Source of the DNA: Candidatus Latescibacterota bacterium
GTDB lineage: Bacteria > Krumholzibacteriota > Krumholzibacteriia > WVZY01
Length of the DNA: 64,000 nt
Assembly: GCA_011772205.1 (NCBI GenBank)
Contig: WVZY01000023.1
Span: 63,110 to 127,109 of the forward strand
Reading direction: 5' to 3'
In this document: one piece after another, positions 1 through 8,266 of the stretch
How the letters are laid out: every line of letters starts with the position of its first letter
How positions within the stretch are numbered: the first letter of the stretch is position 1
Position numbers and translations under genes: made by a program
Notes under the pieces: model-generated
What the model was told of the DNA's origin: nothing
The model's input: only the letters and a program-made list of their open reading frames with translations
Database searches by the model: none

Positions 1-1
1 C

Positions 2-220
2 TCCAATGTGACGGTCAATGCAGTTGCCCCTGGAATGATCATGACGGATATGGCCAGAACGCTCGATCAGAAATGGATCGATGCGGCGACGGCGGAGACG
101 GTGTTGGGCAAGCTGGGGGATCCGGAAGATGTGGCGCACCTGGTGGTCTTTCTGGCTTCCGATCTGGCAGGGCACATCACCGGTCAGGTCATCTCTGTCG
201 ACGGCGGGCAGTATATCTAG
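2..220 (+). CDS. Short-chain dehydrogenase/reductase, C-terminal fragment
   Basis: This is the 3' end of an SDR (FabG-like) oxidoreductase whose start lies left of the window. The visible part begins with the strongly conserved SNVTVNAVAPGMI stretch, which follows the catalytic Tyr/Lys in SDRs. It ends with the family signature GHITGQVISVDGGQYI. Members reduce or oxidise hydroxyacyl groups with NAD(P). A crotonase (359) and a thiolase (1206) follow on the same strand, so a 3-hydroxyacyl-CoA dehydrogenase role in a beta-oxidation-like unit is reasonable. The catalytic residues are outside the window and the substrate cannot be judged. Confidence 0.88.
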   Translation, partial: SNVTVNAVAPGMIMTDMARTLDQKWIDAATAETVLGKLGDPEDVAHLVVFLASDLAGHITGQVISVDGGQYI

Positions 221-358
221 ATATCCAGCATTGATGTGTCCGCGATGCGGGAGTCCAAATCGCCCTGAGATGATTTCCGCAGCGCACTACAATCCATGCA
301 ATGCCGGCTCTCGGCGGCATAGCATTCAGGAGCATCATCTTTAAATAAGGAGATCATT

Positions 359-1195
359 ATGACCGAAGACTTGGTACTGCTCGAAAAAGCAAAAGAGAAC
401 GAGCACATCGCCATTCTCACGTGGAACCGGCCCGATGCGGGGAATGCGCTCAACACGCCTATGCTCGAAGCTATGTCAGCGAAGTTAGATCAGGTTGAGA
501 AGGACACATCCATACGCGTCATGATCATGATCTCCGCCGGCAAGCACGCGAGCTTCGGTGCCGACCTCAACGAGCTGGTGGTAAAAACAGACGAAGGTTA
601 CTCGAATATGTCAAAAGAGGACGCGAAAAAGCACATCGACGACGGCCGCATCGTGGCAAAGAAGCTCTTTGGGCTGCGTGTTCCCACGGTCGGCCTCATT
701 CACGGCTTTTGCCTCGGCGGCGGCGCGGAGCTATACACGTTGTGCGATGTCTTATTCGGCGCTTCCGGCGGAAAAGATGAAGGCGGGATGATGTACGGTT
801 TTCCCGAGCCAACGATCGGTGTGATGGCGGGATGGATGGGTCCGGAAATATTGATGACGCGAATTGGTGCCGGGCACGCGAAAGACCTGCTGCTCACCGG
901 CCGGATGATCGGCAGCAGTGACGCATTGTTGATGGGAATCGTCCAGGCGCTGTATCCAAAAGACGACCTCATGATCCGCGCAATCGAGTGGGCAAGTATG
1001 ATTGCGGCGAACGCGCCATTTGCCGTCGAGTCCACACGCCGGACGTTGAACCGCGTTCTGTTCCCCGAATTTTCTAAGATCCTCGAATCCACCGGTGATG
1101 AAACGGTGGACAACCTGATGACAGCTGATTTCGTCAAAGGTGCGAATAAAATTCTCACTCGATCGAAAGAACAACCCGATTACGAGAGGCGGTGA
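359..1195 (+). CDS. Enoyl-CoA hydratase/isomerase family protein (crotonase fold)
   Basis: This 278-residue protein is of usual crotonase length. The oxyanion-hole segment (GFCLGGGAELYTLCD, about residues 118-132) is present. Both glutamates that mark true hydratases are kept, one in GGGAEL and one in FPEPTIGVMAG, so hydration of an enoyl- or dienoyl-CoA is plausible. The start is well supported by AAGGAG at 347-352, seven bases before the ATG. It lies between an SDR and a thiolase, the usual order of a beta-oxidation cassette. Given the bam operon 12 kb downstream, it could act on ring-derived dienoyl-CoA (BamR-like) or on later acyl-CoAs. It is too short to be the BamA ring hydrolase. Confidence 0.88.
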   Translation: MTEDLVLLEKAKENEHIAILTWNRPDAGNALNTPMLEAMSAKLDQVEKDTSIRVMIMISAGKHASFGADLNELVVKTDEGYSNMSKEDAKKHIDDGRIVAKKLFGLRVPTVGLIHGFCLGGGAELYTLCDVLFGASGGKDEGGMMYGFPEPTIGVMAGWMGPEILMTRIGAGHAKDLLLTGRMIGSSDALLMGIVQALYPKDDLMIRAIEWASMIAANAPFAVESTRRTLNRVLFPEFSKILESTGDETVDNLMTADFVKGANKILTRSKEQPDYERR

Positions 1196-1205
1196 AAAAA
1201 GAAGC

Positions 1206-2411
1206 ATGACATTTCCACTCGATCCACCGGTAATGATTCTCGCCGGAGCGCGTACGCCCTGGGGTAGATTCACAGGAAGTTTGAAAGAGTTTTCGGCAAC
1301 CGATCTCGGCGTGATCGCCGCCAAAGAGGCGATCCAGCGAAGCGGTGTGCCGCCTGAAAAGTTTGGACACACCGTCATGGCCAACACGCGTGCTACGAGC
1401 AGCCTCGATGCGCACCACATGGGACGGCACGTCGGGTTGAAAGCGGGCCTGCCGATCGAAGCCGGCGGCCTGATGCTAAACCGTTTGTGCGGGGGCTCGC
1501 TCCAGTCGACGGTGAGCGGCGCGTACATGATTCACTTTGGTGAAGCGGAGTATGTACTCACAGGCGGTGCGGAAAGCCTCACCAACTGCCCCCACTCGAT
1601 CTGGAATCTTCGGACCGGCCTCGGTTTGGGTCAAGGCACGATGCACGATACGCTTTGGGATGGGCTCGTGGACACCTATTGCAATCTAGGTATGGGGCCT
1701 ACCGCAGAAAAGCTGGCTGCCGAGTACGGGATCACACGTGAAGCATCCGATGAGTACGCGCTTCGAAGCCAAGTGCTCACCGCTGATGCGCAAAAGAACG
1801 GCCGCCTGGCCGAGGAGATCGTGCCGGTCGAACATACCGTTTCGAGAAAAGAAAAGGCGATGCTCGAGGCCGATGAAACGCCAAAGGAAACGAGCCTCGA
1901 AAAACTGGCCAATCTGCGCCCTGCTTTTGTAAAAGACGGGCAGGTCACGGCGGGCAATGCGTGCGGACTGGCCGATGGAGCGGGCGCGATCGTGATCGGA
2001 TCCGCCAAAGCTGTGGAACGCGATGGGATCGAGCCTCTTGGTGAGCTTCTGGCCTGGTCCGCGGTGGGCGTGCAGCCCGATATCATGGGCATCGGCCCTG
2101 CGCCCGCGATCCGTGCGGTTCTCGACAGAACTAATATGAAAATGGATGATATCGGCCTGTTCGAGATAAATGAAGCGTTTGCATGCCAGGTGCTGTCGGT
2201 CCTGAAAGATCTGGGACTCGAACAGGAACGGGTGAACGTGCAGGGCGGCTCGATCGCATTGGGTCATCCGCTCGGATCGACGGGTGCCCGTCTCACGCTT
2301 ACGCTGCTCCTTCAGATGCGCCGCCACAAGGTGAAATACGGGATCAGCAGCATGTGCATCGGAGGCGGACAGGGGATGGCGGCGTTGTTCAGGAATCCGC
2401 AGGCGACGTGA
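1206..2411 (+). CDS. Thiolase (acetyl-CoA acyltransferase)
   Basis: The protein has about 401 residues, normal for a thiolase. The nucleophilic Cys is in NRLCGGSLQ, the catalytic His in GGSIALGHPLGSTGAR and the second Cys in MCIGGGQG. These make it a degradative or biosynthetic thiolase of the acetyl-CoA acetyltransferase type. I chose the ATG at 1206, ten bases after the upstream stop. The frame is open further back to 1140, but that would overlap the hydratase by 56 bases and add residues before the conserved MILAGARTPWGRF start. It probably forms one operon with the SDR and hydratase and releases acetyl-CoA from 3-oxoacyl-CoA. Confidence 0.9.
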   Translation: MTFPLDPPVMILAGARTPWGRFTGSLKEFSATDLGVIAAKEAIQRSGVPPEKFGHTVMANTRATSSLDAHHMGRHVGLKAGLPIEAGGLMLNRLCGGSLQSTVSGAYMIHFGEAEYVLTGGAESLTNCPHSIWNLRTGLGLGQGTMHDTLWDGLVDTYCNLGMGPTAEKLAAEYGITREASDEYALRSQVLTADAQKNGRLAEEIVPVEHTVSRKEKAMLEADETPKETSLEKLANLRPAFVKDGQVTAGNACGLADGAGAIVIGSAKAVERDGIEPLGELLAWSAVGVQPDIMGIGPAPAIRAVLDRTNMKMDDIGLFEINEAFACQVLSVLKDLGLEQERVNVQGGSIALGHPLGSTGARLTLTLLLQMRRHKVKYGISSMCIGGGQGMAALFRNPQAT

Positions 2412-2464
2412 AAAGCGAATTGTTTTGATCTGCGCGGCGAGGATTCCTCACCGGCGCTCGGTGC

Positions 2465-2768
2465 GGAAGGCTCCGTGGGGGTTTTCGTTGCGGGAGGCTC
2501 CATGGGGGGTTCCTCACCTGCGCCCGCTTCGGTCGGCTTCCCGCCTCCGGCGGAGGATTCTGTTATTGGTCGGCTCTGCGGGGATTCCTCACCGCGCTCC
2601 CTTCGCTCGGCTATCCGCCTTCGGCGGAGGATCCTCGCTCGCTCCGCGCAACGGTTCGTTCACCCCCGCAGAGCCTTCCTACTTGCTCCTTGCAATCGTT
2701 CGTTAACCCCATCACGCAGCACTTCTTGATCTCTCCGCGCAAAAGTTCGTCACCCCCACGGAGCCTCC
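2465..2768. repeat. MITE-like GC-rich inverted-repeat element, copy A
   Basis: The gap between the thiolase and the nitroreductase (2412-2819) holds no credible gene but is filled with a repeat. The left end occurs twice (2465-2482 and 2493-2510, variants of GGAGGCTCCGTGGGGGT). The right end is its inverse complement, ACCCCCACGGAGCCTCC at 2752-2768, with a weaker copy at 2662-2680. Between them are two imperfect units that start with TTCCTCACC and contain the small hairpin CCGCC-TTC-GGCGG near 2616. The same sequence recurs at 29870-30054. Short reading frames here are an effect of the high GC content. Confidence 0.75.
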
Positions 2769-2819
2769 CTATTTATTCCCAAGCAAAGGATCGTCATATC
2801 ATACTATGGCAGCATCTAA

Positions 2820-3362
2820 CTAATCATCTGCCTTGAAATCGGATATCTCGCTTATATGTCTGCGGTTTTTATCTATGGGTTCCTCATCCGGAAAGCCGAG
2901 ACCGATCATAGCAGGCACATCCCAACCCGCTGGTATATCCAGCAGCTTCTTGACCGCTTTCTTATTGAACCAGCCGATCCAGCAGGTACCAAGGCCGAGT
3001 TCGGTCGCCTGCAGGACGAAGTGTTCACCGGCGATTCCCGCATCTACCATATGATAGTCTACGCCACTCACCTTCCCGCCTACTCTGTGTATAATGAGAT
3101 CGAGGTTCATTGCGATCACCGCAATTACCGGCACAGTAGAGGCCCACTTGTTTGGTACAAACACTCCACCAAGCGATACCTCGACGAGTCTGTTTTTCAA
3201 CTCACCCTCGACGATATGAAACTTCCAGCTCTGCTTGTTGCACGCCGTGGGGGCATGCCTCGCTGCCTCCAGGCATTTTTCTATCATCTCGCGAGGAACA
3301 GGATCGGGTTTGTATTTCCGAATGCTGTGACGTTTTTTTACGAGATCTAGAAAATTTTTCAT
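2820..3362 (-). CDS. Nitroreductase family protein
   Basis: This 180-residue FMN-dependent nitroreductase-like protein has the N-terminal signature KRHSIRKYKPDPVP and the AARHAPTACNKQSWKF segment that lines the flavin. It also has the C-terminal GLGTCWIGWF and IGLGFPDEEP stretches. Members use NAD(P)H to reduce nitro groups, quinones or enals, and the substrate cannot be predicted here. It is short but complete for the small-nitroreductase subgroup. It is transcribed away from the thiolase and separated from it by a repeat, so it is not part of the beta-oxidation unit. Confidence 0.85.
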   Translation of the reverse strand: MKNFLDLVKKRHSIRKYKPDPVPREMIEKCLEAARHAPTACNKQSWKFHIVEGELKNRLVEVSLGGVFVPNKWASTVPVIAVIAMNLDLIIHRVGGKVSGVDYHMVDAGIAGEHFVLQATELGLGTCWIGWFNKKAVKKLLDIPAGWDVPAMIGLGFPDEEPIDKNRRHISEISDFKADD

Positions 3363-3399
3363 CGGTATCTCGCTTCAAAATGCGAATTTGACTGCCCGA

Positions 3400-3606
3400 T
3401 CATGGACTGCCCTTTGAAAGCTTTTCCCCTGCGACAGCCGAAATAGCACAGCGAAATGATAATCGCAATGATAGCGACCCCGGCTCTTTGTGCACGGTCC
3501 CGTACAGCAGCTCCTCTTCATAATCTCCCGGAAATGGCAAATGGCGTGTGAAAAGCTTATACAACACAGCGCTAAACGAAAAAATATCCGAGCGCGCATC
3601 GATCAA
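3400..3606 (-). pseudogene. Remnant of a Ser/Thr protein kinase domain
   Basis: The minus strand encodes a stretch (IDARSDIFSFSAVLYKLF and onward to VHKEPGSLS) that matches the middle C-lobe of bacterial Hanks-type kinases. In intact kinases the sequence D-x-R-S-D-I-F-S-x-G-x-x-L-Y-E-x-x-T-G follows the activation loop. No P-loop, catalytic HRD or DFG motif can be found around it. Upstream, the expected activation-loop region is interrupted by stops in all frames. It is therefore a decayed fragment between the nitroreductase and the SpoIIE phosphatases. Kinases and SpoIIE phosphatases are often neighbours in signalling loci, so a former kinase partner is possible. Confidence 0.6.
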
Positions 3607-3699
3607 GAGAAAGGGAGCATCTTCATCACCTCAAGGCAAATGTCACTCTGCTCCCGATATTGGAAAAAGGAAGAATCCATTCAGAAATGAAAAGGAACT

Positions 3700-5079
3700 T
3701 TACGTGGTATCAGTCCTCCTCAAAACCACTATCGTAATATCGTCGATTTGCGGTATACCTCCCGCATGAAACTCAACAGCTGCAAGGATTCTGTCTATCA
3801 CTTCGTCAGGAGATTCGTGGCGATTCTTTTGTATGACTTCCTTCAGTTTTTTCTCACCGAAATGCTCGCCGTTGGCATTTTCTGTATCGATAACACCGTC
3901 AGAATAGATCACCAGCAGATCACCTGTATTGAAGCTTACCGATTTCTCTTCGAACGGCGCCTCTTCAACTACTCCGAGTACGAGGCCAATTGTTTTCAAG
4001 CGTTCCGAATCGGATTCACTCGAAAAGTGCAGCGCAGCCTCGTGTCCACCGCTTGTAAAATTGAGCACGTGATTTTTGGTATCCAAGATTCCATAGAAGA
4101 CGGTCGCGAAGGTTTCCGAATCCGTGCAATGGTACAAGAGACTGTTTGAACGATATAGACACTCTTTTGGCGAATTGCTCAACATCGCCTGACCACGTAA
4201 GGTCGCTCCCAAATTTGCCATTAGCAGAGAGGCCGGCAATCCTTTGCCAGACACATCGCCCACGCACACAGCCCAGCAATCATCACTTACTCGCATAAAA
4301 TCGAAATAGTCTCCCCCCACCAACCGAGCCGGGATACTCCTTCCAGCAATGTCGTATCCAGGGATATGAGGAGGCTCTTTGGGCAAGAGACGCTCCTGGA
4401 TTCGGCGGGCCACCTTCAATTCTTCTTGCATGTTGAGCAGTTCCTGCTCTTCTTCATATAAGCGGGCATTCTCTATTACCTGCGCGGATTGGCTGCCAAT
4501 GATCCCCAGGAACCGCTCGTCATCCTCGGTAAACTTCTTACCTTCTTTCTTGTTGTATACGCTGAGCACGCCTTTCAACTCCGACTTGACCAACAGAGGA
4601 ACACAGAGGATTGACGAGATGGTTTTGGCCCACTTCATGTCACCGAAGCGTTTATCACGATGCGGATCGTTGATCACAATTGGCCTTTTATTGTCGTGCA
4701 TCCACTCGAGCATCTTCTCGGTGCAATGGTACTGCTCCATTTCACGGGAACTCATGACTTCGCGCATGTATGTCTCTTTTTTCATGGGTTTTGCAGCGCG
4801 CTCTCTAACAAGCGTAACAACAGCTTGCTCTGCTGACACCGCTTGAAGAGATCGTTGGATGACTTCTTTGATGATGTCCTTGGAACTTCGCGAACCGCTG
4901 ATTTCCCTGGCCAGCTCATTGAGGAAGGAGAGTTCATCGAGAGCCCGTTCGAGCCGTTCCAATTCTTCTTGAAGCGCTTTGGGTGAGGCAGTTGGAGGGT
5001 GCTTTGCCGCTTTTGGGTCGTCCTTCGGTTTGCGGAACAATCGCTTCCCAATTGCGCGGCGAGAATCCAATCGGTCCAT
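3700..5079 (-). CDS. GAF domain-SpoIIE-type PP2C phosphatase (RsbU-like), paralog 1
   Basis: This 459-residue protein has a basic N-terminus, then a coiled segment (about 25-55), a GAF sensor domain (about 55-215) and a linker (QEELKVARRIQERLLP). It ends in a SpoIIE PP2C phosphatase domain (about 245-455) with the metal-binding motifs GGDYFDF and VGDVSGKGLPASLLM and a C-terminal DDITIVVLRR. Such enzymes dephosphorylate anti-anti-sigma (STAS) proteins to release partner-switching control. No STAS or HATPase anti-sigma gene lies in the window. It is a tandem duplicate of the next gene, with similarity also in the sequence upstream of both genes. Confidence 0.9.
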   Translation of the reverse strand: MDRLDSRRAIGKRLFRKPKDDPKAAKHPPTASPKALQEELERLERALDELSFLNELAREISGSRSSKDIIKEVIQRSLQAVSAEQAVVTLVRERAAKPMKKETYMREVMSSREMEQYHCTEKMLEWMHDNKRPIVINDPHRDKRFGDMKWAKTISSILCVPLLVKSELKGVLSVYNKKEGKKFTEDDERFLGIIGSQSAQVIENARLYEEEQELLNMQEELKVARRIQERLLPKEPPHIPGYDIAGRSIPARLVGGDYFDFMRVSDDCWAVCVGDVSGKGLPASLLMANLGATLRGQAMLSNSPKECLYRSNSLLYHCTDSETFATVFYGILDTKNHVLNFTSGGHEAALHFSSESDSERLKTIGLVLGVVEEAPFEEKSVSFNTGDLLVIYSDGVIDTENANGEHFGEKKLKEVIQKNRHESPDEVIDRILAAVEFHAGGIPQIDDITIVVLRRTDTT

Positions 5080-5279
5080 GTCAAACCTCCCGATTGAATC
5101 TAAGTGGGGCTAGCAATATGATCATATACGAGGGGCTCATAACGTTCAAGTGCAATTCCACTGCTCAATAGGCGGGGAGATTATTGATGATGCGTACGTT
5201 ACCGTCGTGGAAGGCAATGAAAACCTTCATCCAAAAGGGAGAATGGCAAGATCCATCCAGAAATCAAGGGTCGAATGAA

Positions 5280-6656
5280 TTAAGCTCCCGTTCTTCTCAA
5301 AACCACCATGGTAACATCATCGATCTGCTGAACCCCGCCCGCGTGAGACTCCACCGCTGCGATGATTTGCTCGATCAACTTGGAGGGAGATTCGTTGAGA
5401 TGTTTCTCTATGACCTCCTTGAGTTTCTCCTCTCCGAAATGTTCTCCGCTCGCGTTTTCCGCATCCACAACACCGTCAGAATAGATAAGCAGCAAATCCC
5501 CTTCATCGATGTGAACTGAATCTTCTTCGAAAGGAAATTCTTCCAAAATTCCAAGTGCAAGGCCATTGACTCTCGGGCGATTTGGCTCAGGCTCCTTAGA
5601 AAAGAGAAACGGGATCTCGTGGCCGGCGCTTGAAAATCTGAACTGGTGCTCTTTCGTATCCAGCATTCCATAGAAGACCGTTGCAAAAGTTTCCACATTG
5701 GTGCAGTGAAATAAGAGTCTGTTCGACCGATGCAAGCACTCTCTCGGGGAATCGCTCAACATCGCCTGAGCGCGAAGCGTGGCCCCGAGATTTGCCATCA
5801 AGAGAGAGGCTGGCAAGCCCTTTCCCGATACATCGCCCAAAGCAAAAGCCCAGCTGTTATCGTCTATTCGAATAAAATCGAAATAGTCCCCTCCGACCAT
5901 TCGTGCCGGAATACTCTTACCGGCGGCCTCGTAGCCGGTGATTTTAGGGGATTCCTTCGGCAGCAGATCCTCTTGAATCCTGCTGGCAACCTTTAATTCT
6001 TCCTGCATGAACCGCAGCTTTTCCTCTTCTTCGTATAAACGCGCACTCTCTATGACCATGGCAGAGTGACTGGCAATGATTCCCAGAAATCGTTCGTCAT
6101 CCTCAGAAAAGTGCTTCCCTTCTTTTTTATTGTAGACGCTCAAAATTCCCGTTAACTTCGACTTAATTAATAATGGCGCGCACAAAACGGAGGTAACGTC
6201 CTCGTCCCACTTTACATCAGCAAAACGCTGATCACCGTAAGGATCATTTATTACCAGCGGCCTTTTGTGCTCTTGCATCCAATCGAGCATTTTCTGGTTG
6301 CAATGGTACTTTGCCAATTCTCGTGGACTCATGATCACACGCTCGATCGTCCCCTTTTTCACTGTCTTGGCTGCTTCCTCCTCGACCAGTGTAATCACGC
6401 CTTGTTCAGCGGATACCGCTTCGAGCGATCGGCGAACGACCTTCTCGATAACTTCCTTGGAATTATGCGAAATGCTGATTTCCCGAGCGAGTTCATTGAG
6501 GAACGTGAGCTCTTCGAGCGCGCGTCTGAGACGCTGCAGCTCCTCTTGAACTGCCTCTGGTGCGGGGCCAAGATCCTGATCCGCATCTCCCGATATCGCA
6601 CCGGGTTTACGGGATCGCTCCTTACCGAATGAGCGGCGCAAGTTCAATCGGCCCAT
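5280..6656 (-). CDS. GAF domain-SpoIIE-type PP2C phosphatase (RsbU-like), paralog 2
   Basis: This 458-residue protein has the same architecture as the neighbour at 3700: a basic N-terminus, a GAF domain, the linker MQEELKVASRIQEDLLP and a SpoIIE phosphatase domain with GGDYFDFIR and LGDVSGKGLPASLL. The two proteins align over their whole length. The divergence is greatest in the N-terminal 40 residues and the C-terminal loop that carries the ligand-facing FSSAGHE or FTSGGHE segment. The upstream regions (5080-5200 and 6657-6780) also share blocks, so the duplication included promoter sequence. They may answer to different GAF ligands but act on one partner-switch pathway. Confidence 0.9.
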   Translation of the reverse strand: MGRLNLRRSFGKERSRKPGAISGDADQDLGPAPEAVQEELQRLRRALEELTFLNELAREISISHNSKEVIEKVVRRSLEAVSAEQGVITLVEEEAAKTVKKGTIERVIMSPRELAKYHCNQKMLDWMQEHKRPLVINDPYGDQRFADVKWDEDVTSVLCAPLLIKSKLTGILSVYNKKEGKHFSEDDERFLGIIASHSAMVIESARLYEEEEKLRFMQEELKVASRIQEDLLPKESPKITGYEAAGKSIPARMVGGDYFDFIRIDDNSWAFALGDVSGKGLPASLLMANLGATLRAQAMLSDSPRECLHRSNRLLFHCTNVETFATVFYGMLDTKEHQFRFSSAGHEIPFLFSKEPEPNRPRVNGLALGILEEFPFEEDSVHIDEGDLLLIYSDGVVDAENASGEHFGEEKLKEVIEKHLNESPSKLIEQIIAAVESHAGGVQQIDDVTMVVLRRTGA

Positions 6657-6844
6657 GGCATATGACCTCCTGATTGGACTTTGTTCGATTCCTTTATGCG
6701 ATCATACACCAAGGAATGCCTCCGTTCAACTGCAATTCAATCGCTTGGAAGTGGGAAAAATTGTCGAAGAAACCTGTCCGGAACATATGGAGACGCCGAT
6801 ATAATAAATTCAAATTTTGAGAGACGAACGAAGGTTTTTTCGAG

Positions 6845-8248
6845 TCAGATCATGATCCTCCGCTTATCCACCGCCGCAACGATAAAGAACGTCACCAGGC
6901 TCACAATCCACGTAAAGTAGATTGGGTGCGGCAAAAAGCGCCAGCCCGCAGGCATCACGAGCCAAACGACCAAAGCGCCCATAGTAGTGATAAGCGTCCA
7001 TGTGGCTGAGGAACGCCGGCACACGGCAGGCCAGAACATCGTCATCAGCACAATGAGCGTATAAGAGGTGGTCAAGGTAAGACCGATGAGGAGCATCCTC
7101 AAGATACCGCTCACGGTAAGAGCTAGAAGAAATGTGAACACGCTCAGAACGAAGACGGTTACGCGGCAAATCAATTGATCTTTAGCGGCACTCAAATCGG
7201 GGGCAAAGAACCGCTTGATAATGTCGCTCGACACCAGCGTTGCGCTTCCAATCAACAACGCCGAAGCCGTGCTCACGTCGGCCGCCCAAAGCCCTGCGAG
7301 GATGATGCCGGCGGCCAGGGGCGACAGGCCCAATACCACACGAGGAAGCGCCTCCGCAGCAATGATTCCAGGATGAAGCACCGCGGCTGCAATGCCGAGG
7401 ATCGCACTAATAAAGCCCACGGGGAAAATTAACGCGCTGCCGATCAAGTACGCTCTCGACGCTGCGCGCTCGTTTTTCGTGGCAAAACCGATCTGAATCA
7501 CTGACTGGGTGGAGTGCACGGTGGTGAGCATCACAATGAACCAGCCCACGATCAACCCCGTGCCTACCGCAAGGAGATCGAAACCCGGATGGCCAGCCGG
7601 AATTTGATCGGCTAAGGCCCCAAATCCACCCAGATTCCCAACCGTCAGAACAGCTGCGAGTATGATGCCGAGATAGATAACGAAGACGTTGATCACATTA
7701 GTGAGACCGGCGGCCCAGAAACCGCCAATGAGCGTGATGCCCACGAACACAACGGCGGTAACTGCCATGCCGGTACGGAATGTAAATATCCCCGGCATCA
7801 ATGAGGAGAGAATGGCACCACCTGCCACATACTGGAGGGCGGTGATGACAACCTGGAGCACGAGCTGCCCGACGACGCCAATGACTCGTGCGCCGGTGCT
7901 ATAGTAACGTTCGAAAAGCTCAGGGAGAGTGGTGAGTTCGAAACGGCGATAGCGCTTGGCAGCGACGAGCCCCATCACGAGAGCGCCAAACGCCCAGGCG
8001 GCATTATACCATCCCGCTGAGAAGCCGGCTTGATAAGCGCGTTCGGCAACGCCGATCGTCGAGGCACCGCCGACAGCGAGGCCGGCTAGCAGAGCAGCGG
8101 CGACTCCGGCGGGCAACCCACGCCCGGCAAGCAAATACCCTACTATTCCCCCTATCCCCCTTGCAGTAAGACGGCGGGCCCACCACGTGACCGCAAAGAG
8201 CGAGATCACATACAGGGTAACAATCGTGAGTGGAATCCAATGTGCCAT
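6845..8248 (-). CDS. Sodium:solute symporter (SSS family)
   Basis: This 467-residue polytopic membrane protein has about 12-13 hydrophobic segments. Typical SSS features are the N-terminal YLLAGRGLP motif after the first helix, the glycine-rich helix (GLAVGGASTIGVAERAYQAGFSAGWYN) and the GLWAADVSTASALLIGSATLVSSDI stretch of the sodium-site helix 8. These carriers import organic acids, amino acids or sugars with sodium. The gene lies just downstream of the acyl-CoA synthetase on the same strand (18-base gap), which suggests co-transcription and an organic acid substrate. The substrate is not identifiable from sequence alone. Confidence 0.88.
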   Translation of the reverse strand: MAHWIPLTIVTLYVISLFAVTWWARRLTARGIGGIVGYLLAGRGLPAGVAAALLAGLAVGGASTIGVAERAYQAGFSAGWYNAAWAFGALVMGLVAAKRYRRFELTTLPELFERYYSTGARVIGVVGQLVLQVVITALQYVAGGAILSSLMPGIFTFRTGMAVTAVVFVGITLIGGFWAAGLTNVINVFVIYLGIILAAVLTVGNLGGFGALADQIPAGHPGFDLLAVGTGLIVGWFIVMLTTVHSTQSVIQIGFATKNERAASRAYLIGSALIFPVGFISAILGIAAAVLHPGIIAAEALPRVVLGLSPLAAGIILAGLWAADVSTASALLIGSATLVSSDIIKRFFAPDLSAAKDQLICRVTVFVLSVFTFLLALTVSGILRMLLIGLTLTTSYTLIVLMTMFWPAVCRRSSATWTLITTMGALVVWLVMPAGWRFLPHPIYFTWIVSLVTFFIVAAVDKRRIMI

Positions 8249-8266
8249 GAGACGTCCGTCGCTGAA

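Noticed and set aside
2425-2729. Short plus-strand frames between the thiolase and the nitroreductase
   Set aside because: They are composed of the GC-rich repeat units and are shared with the non-coding copy at 29870-30054.
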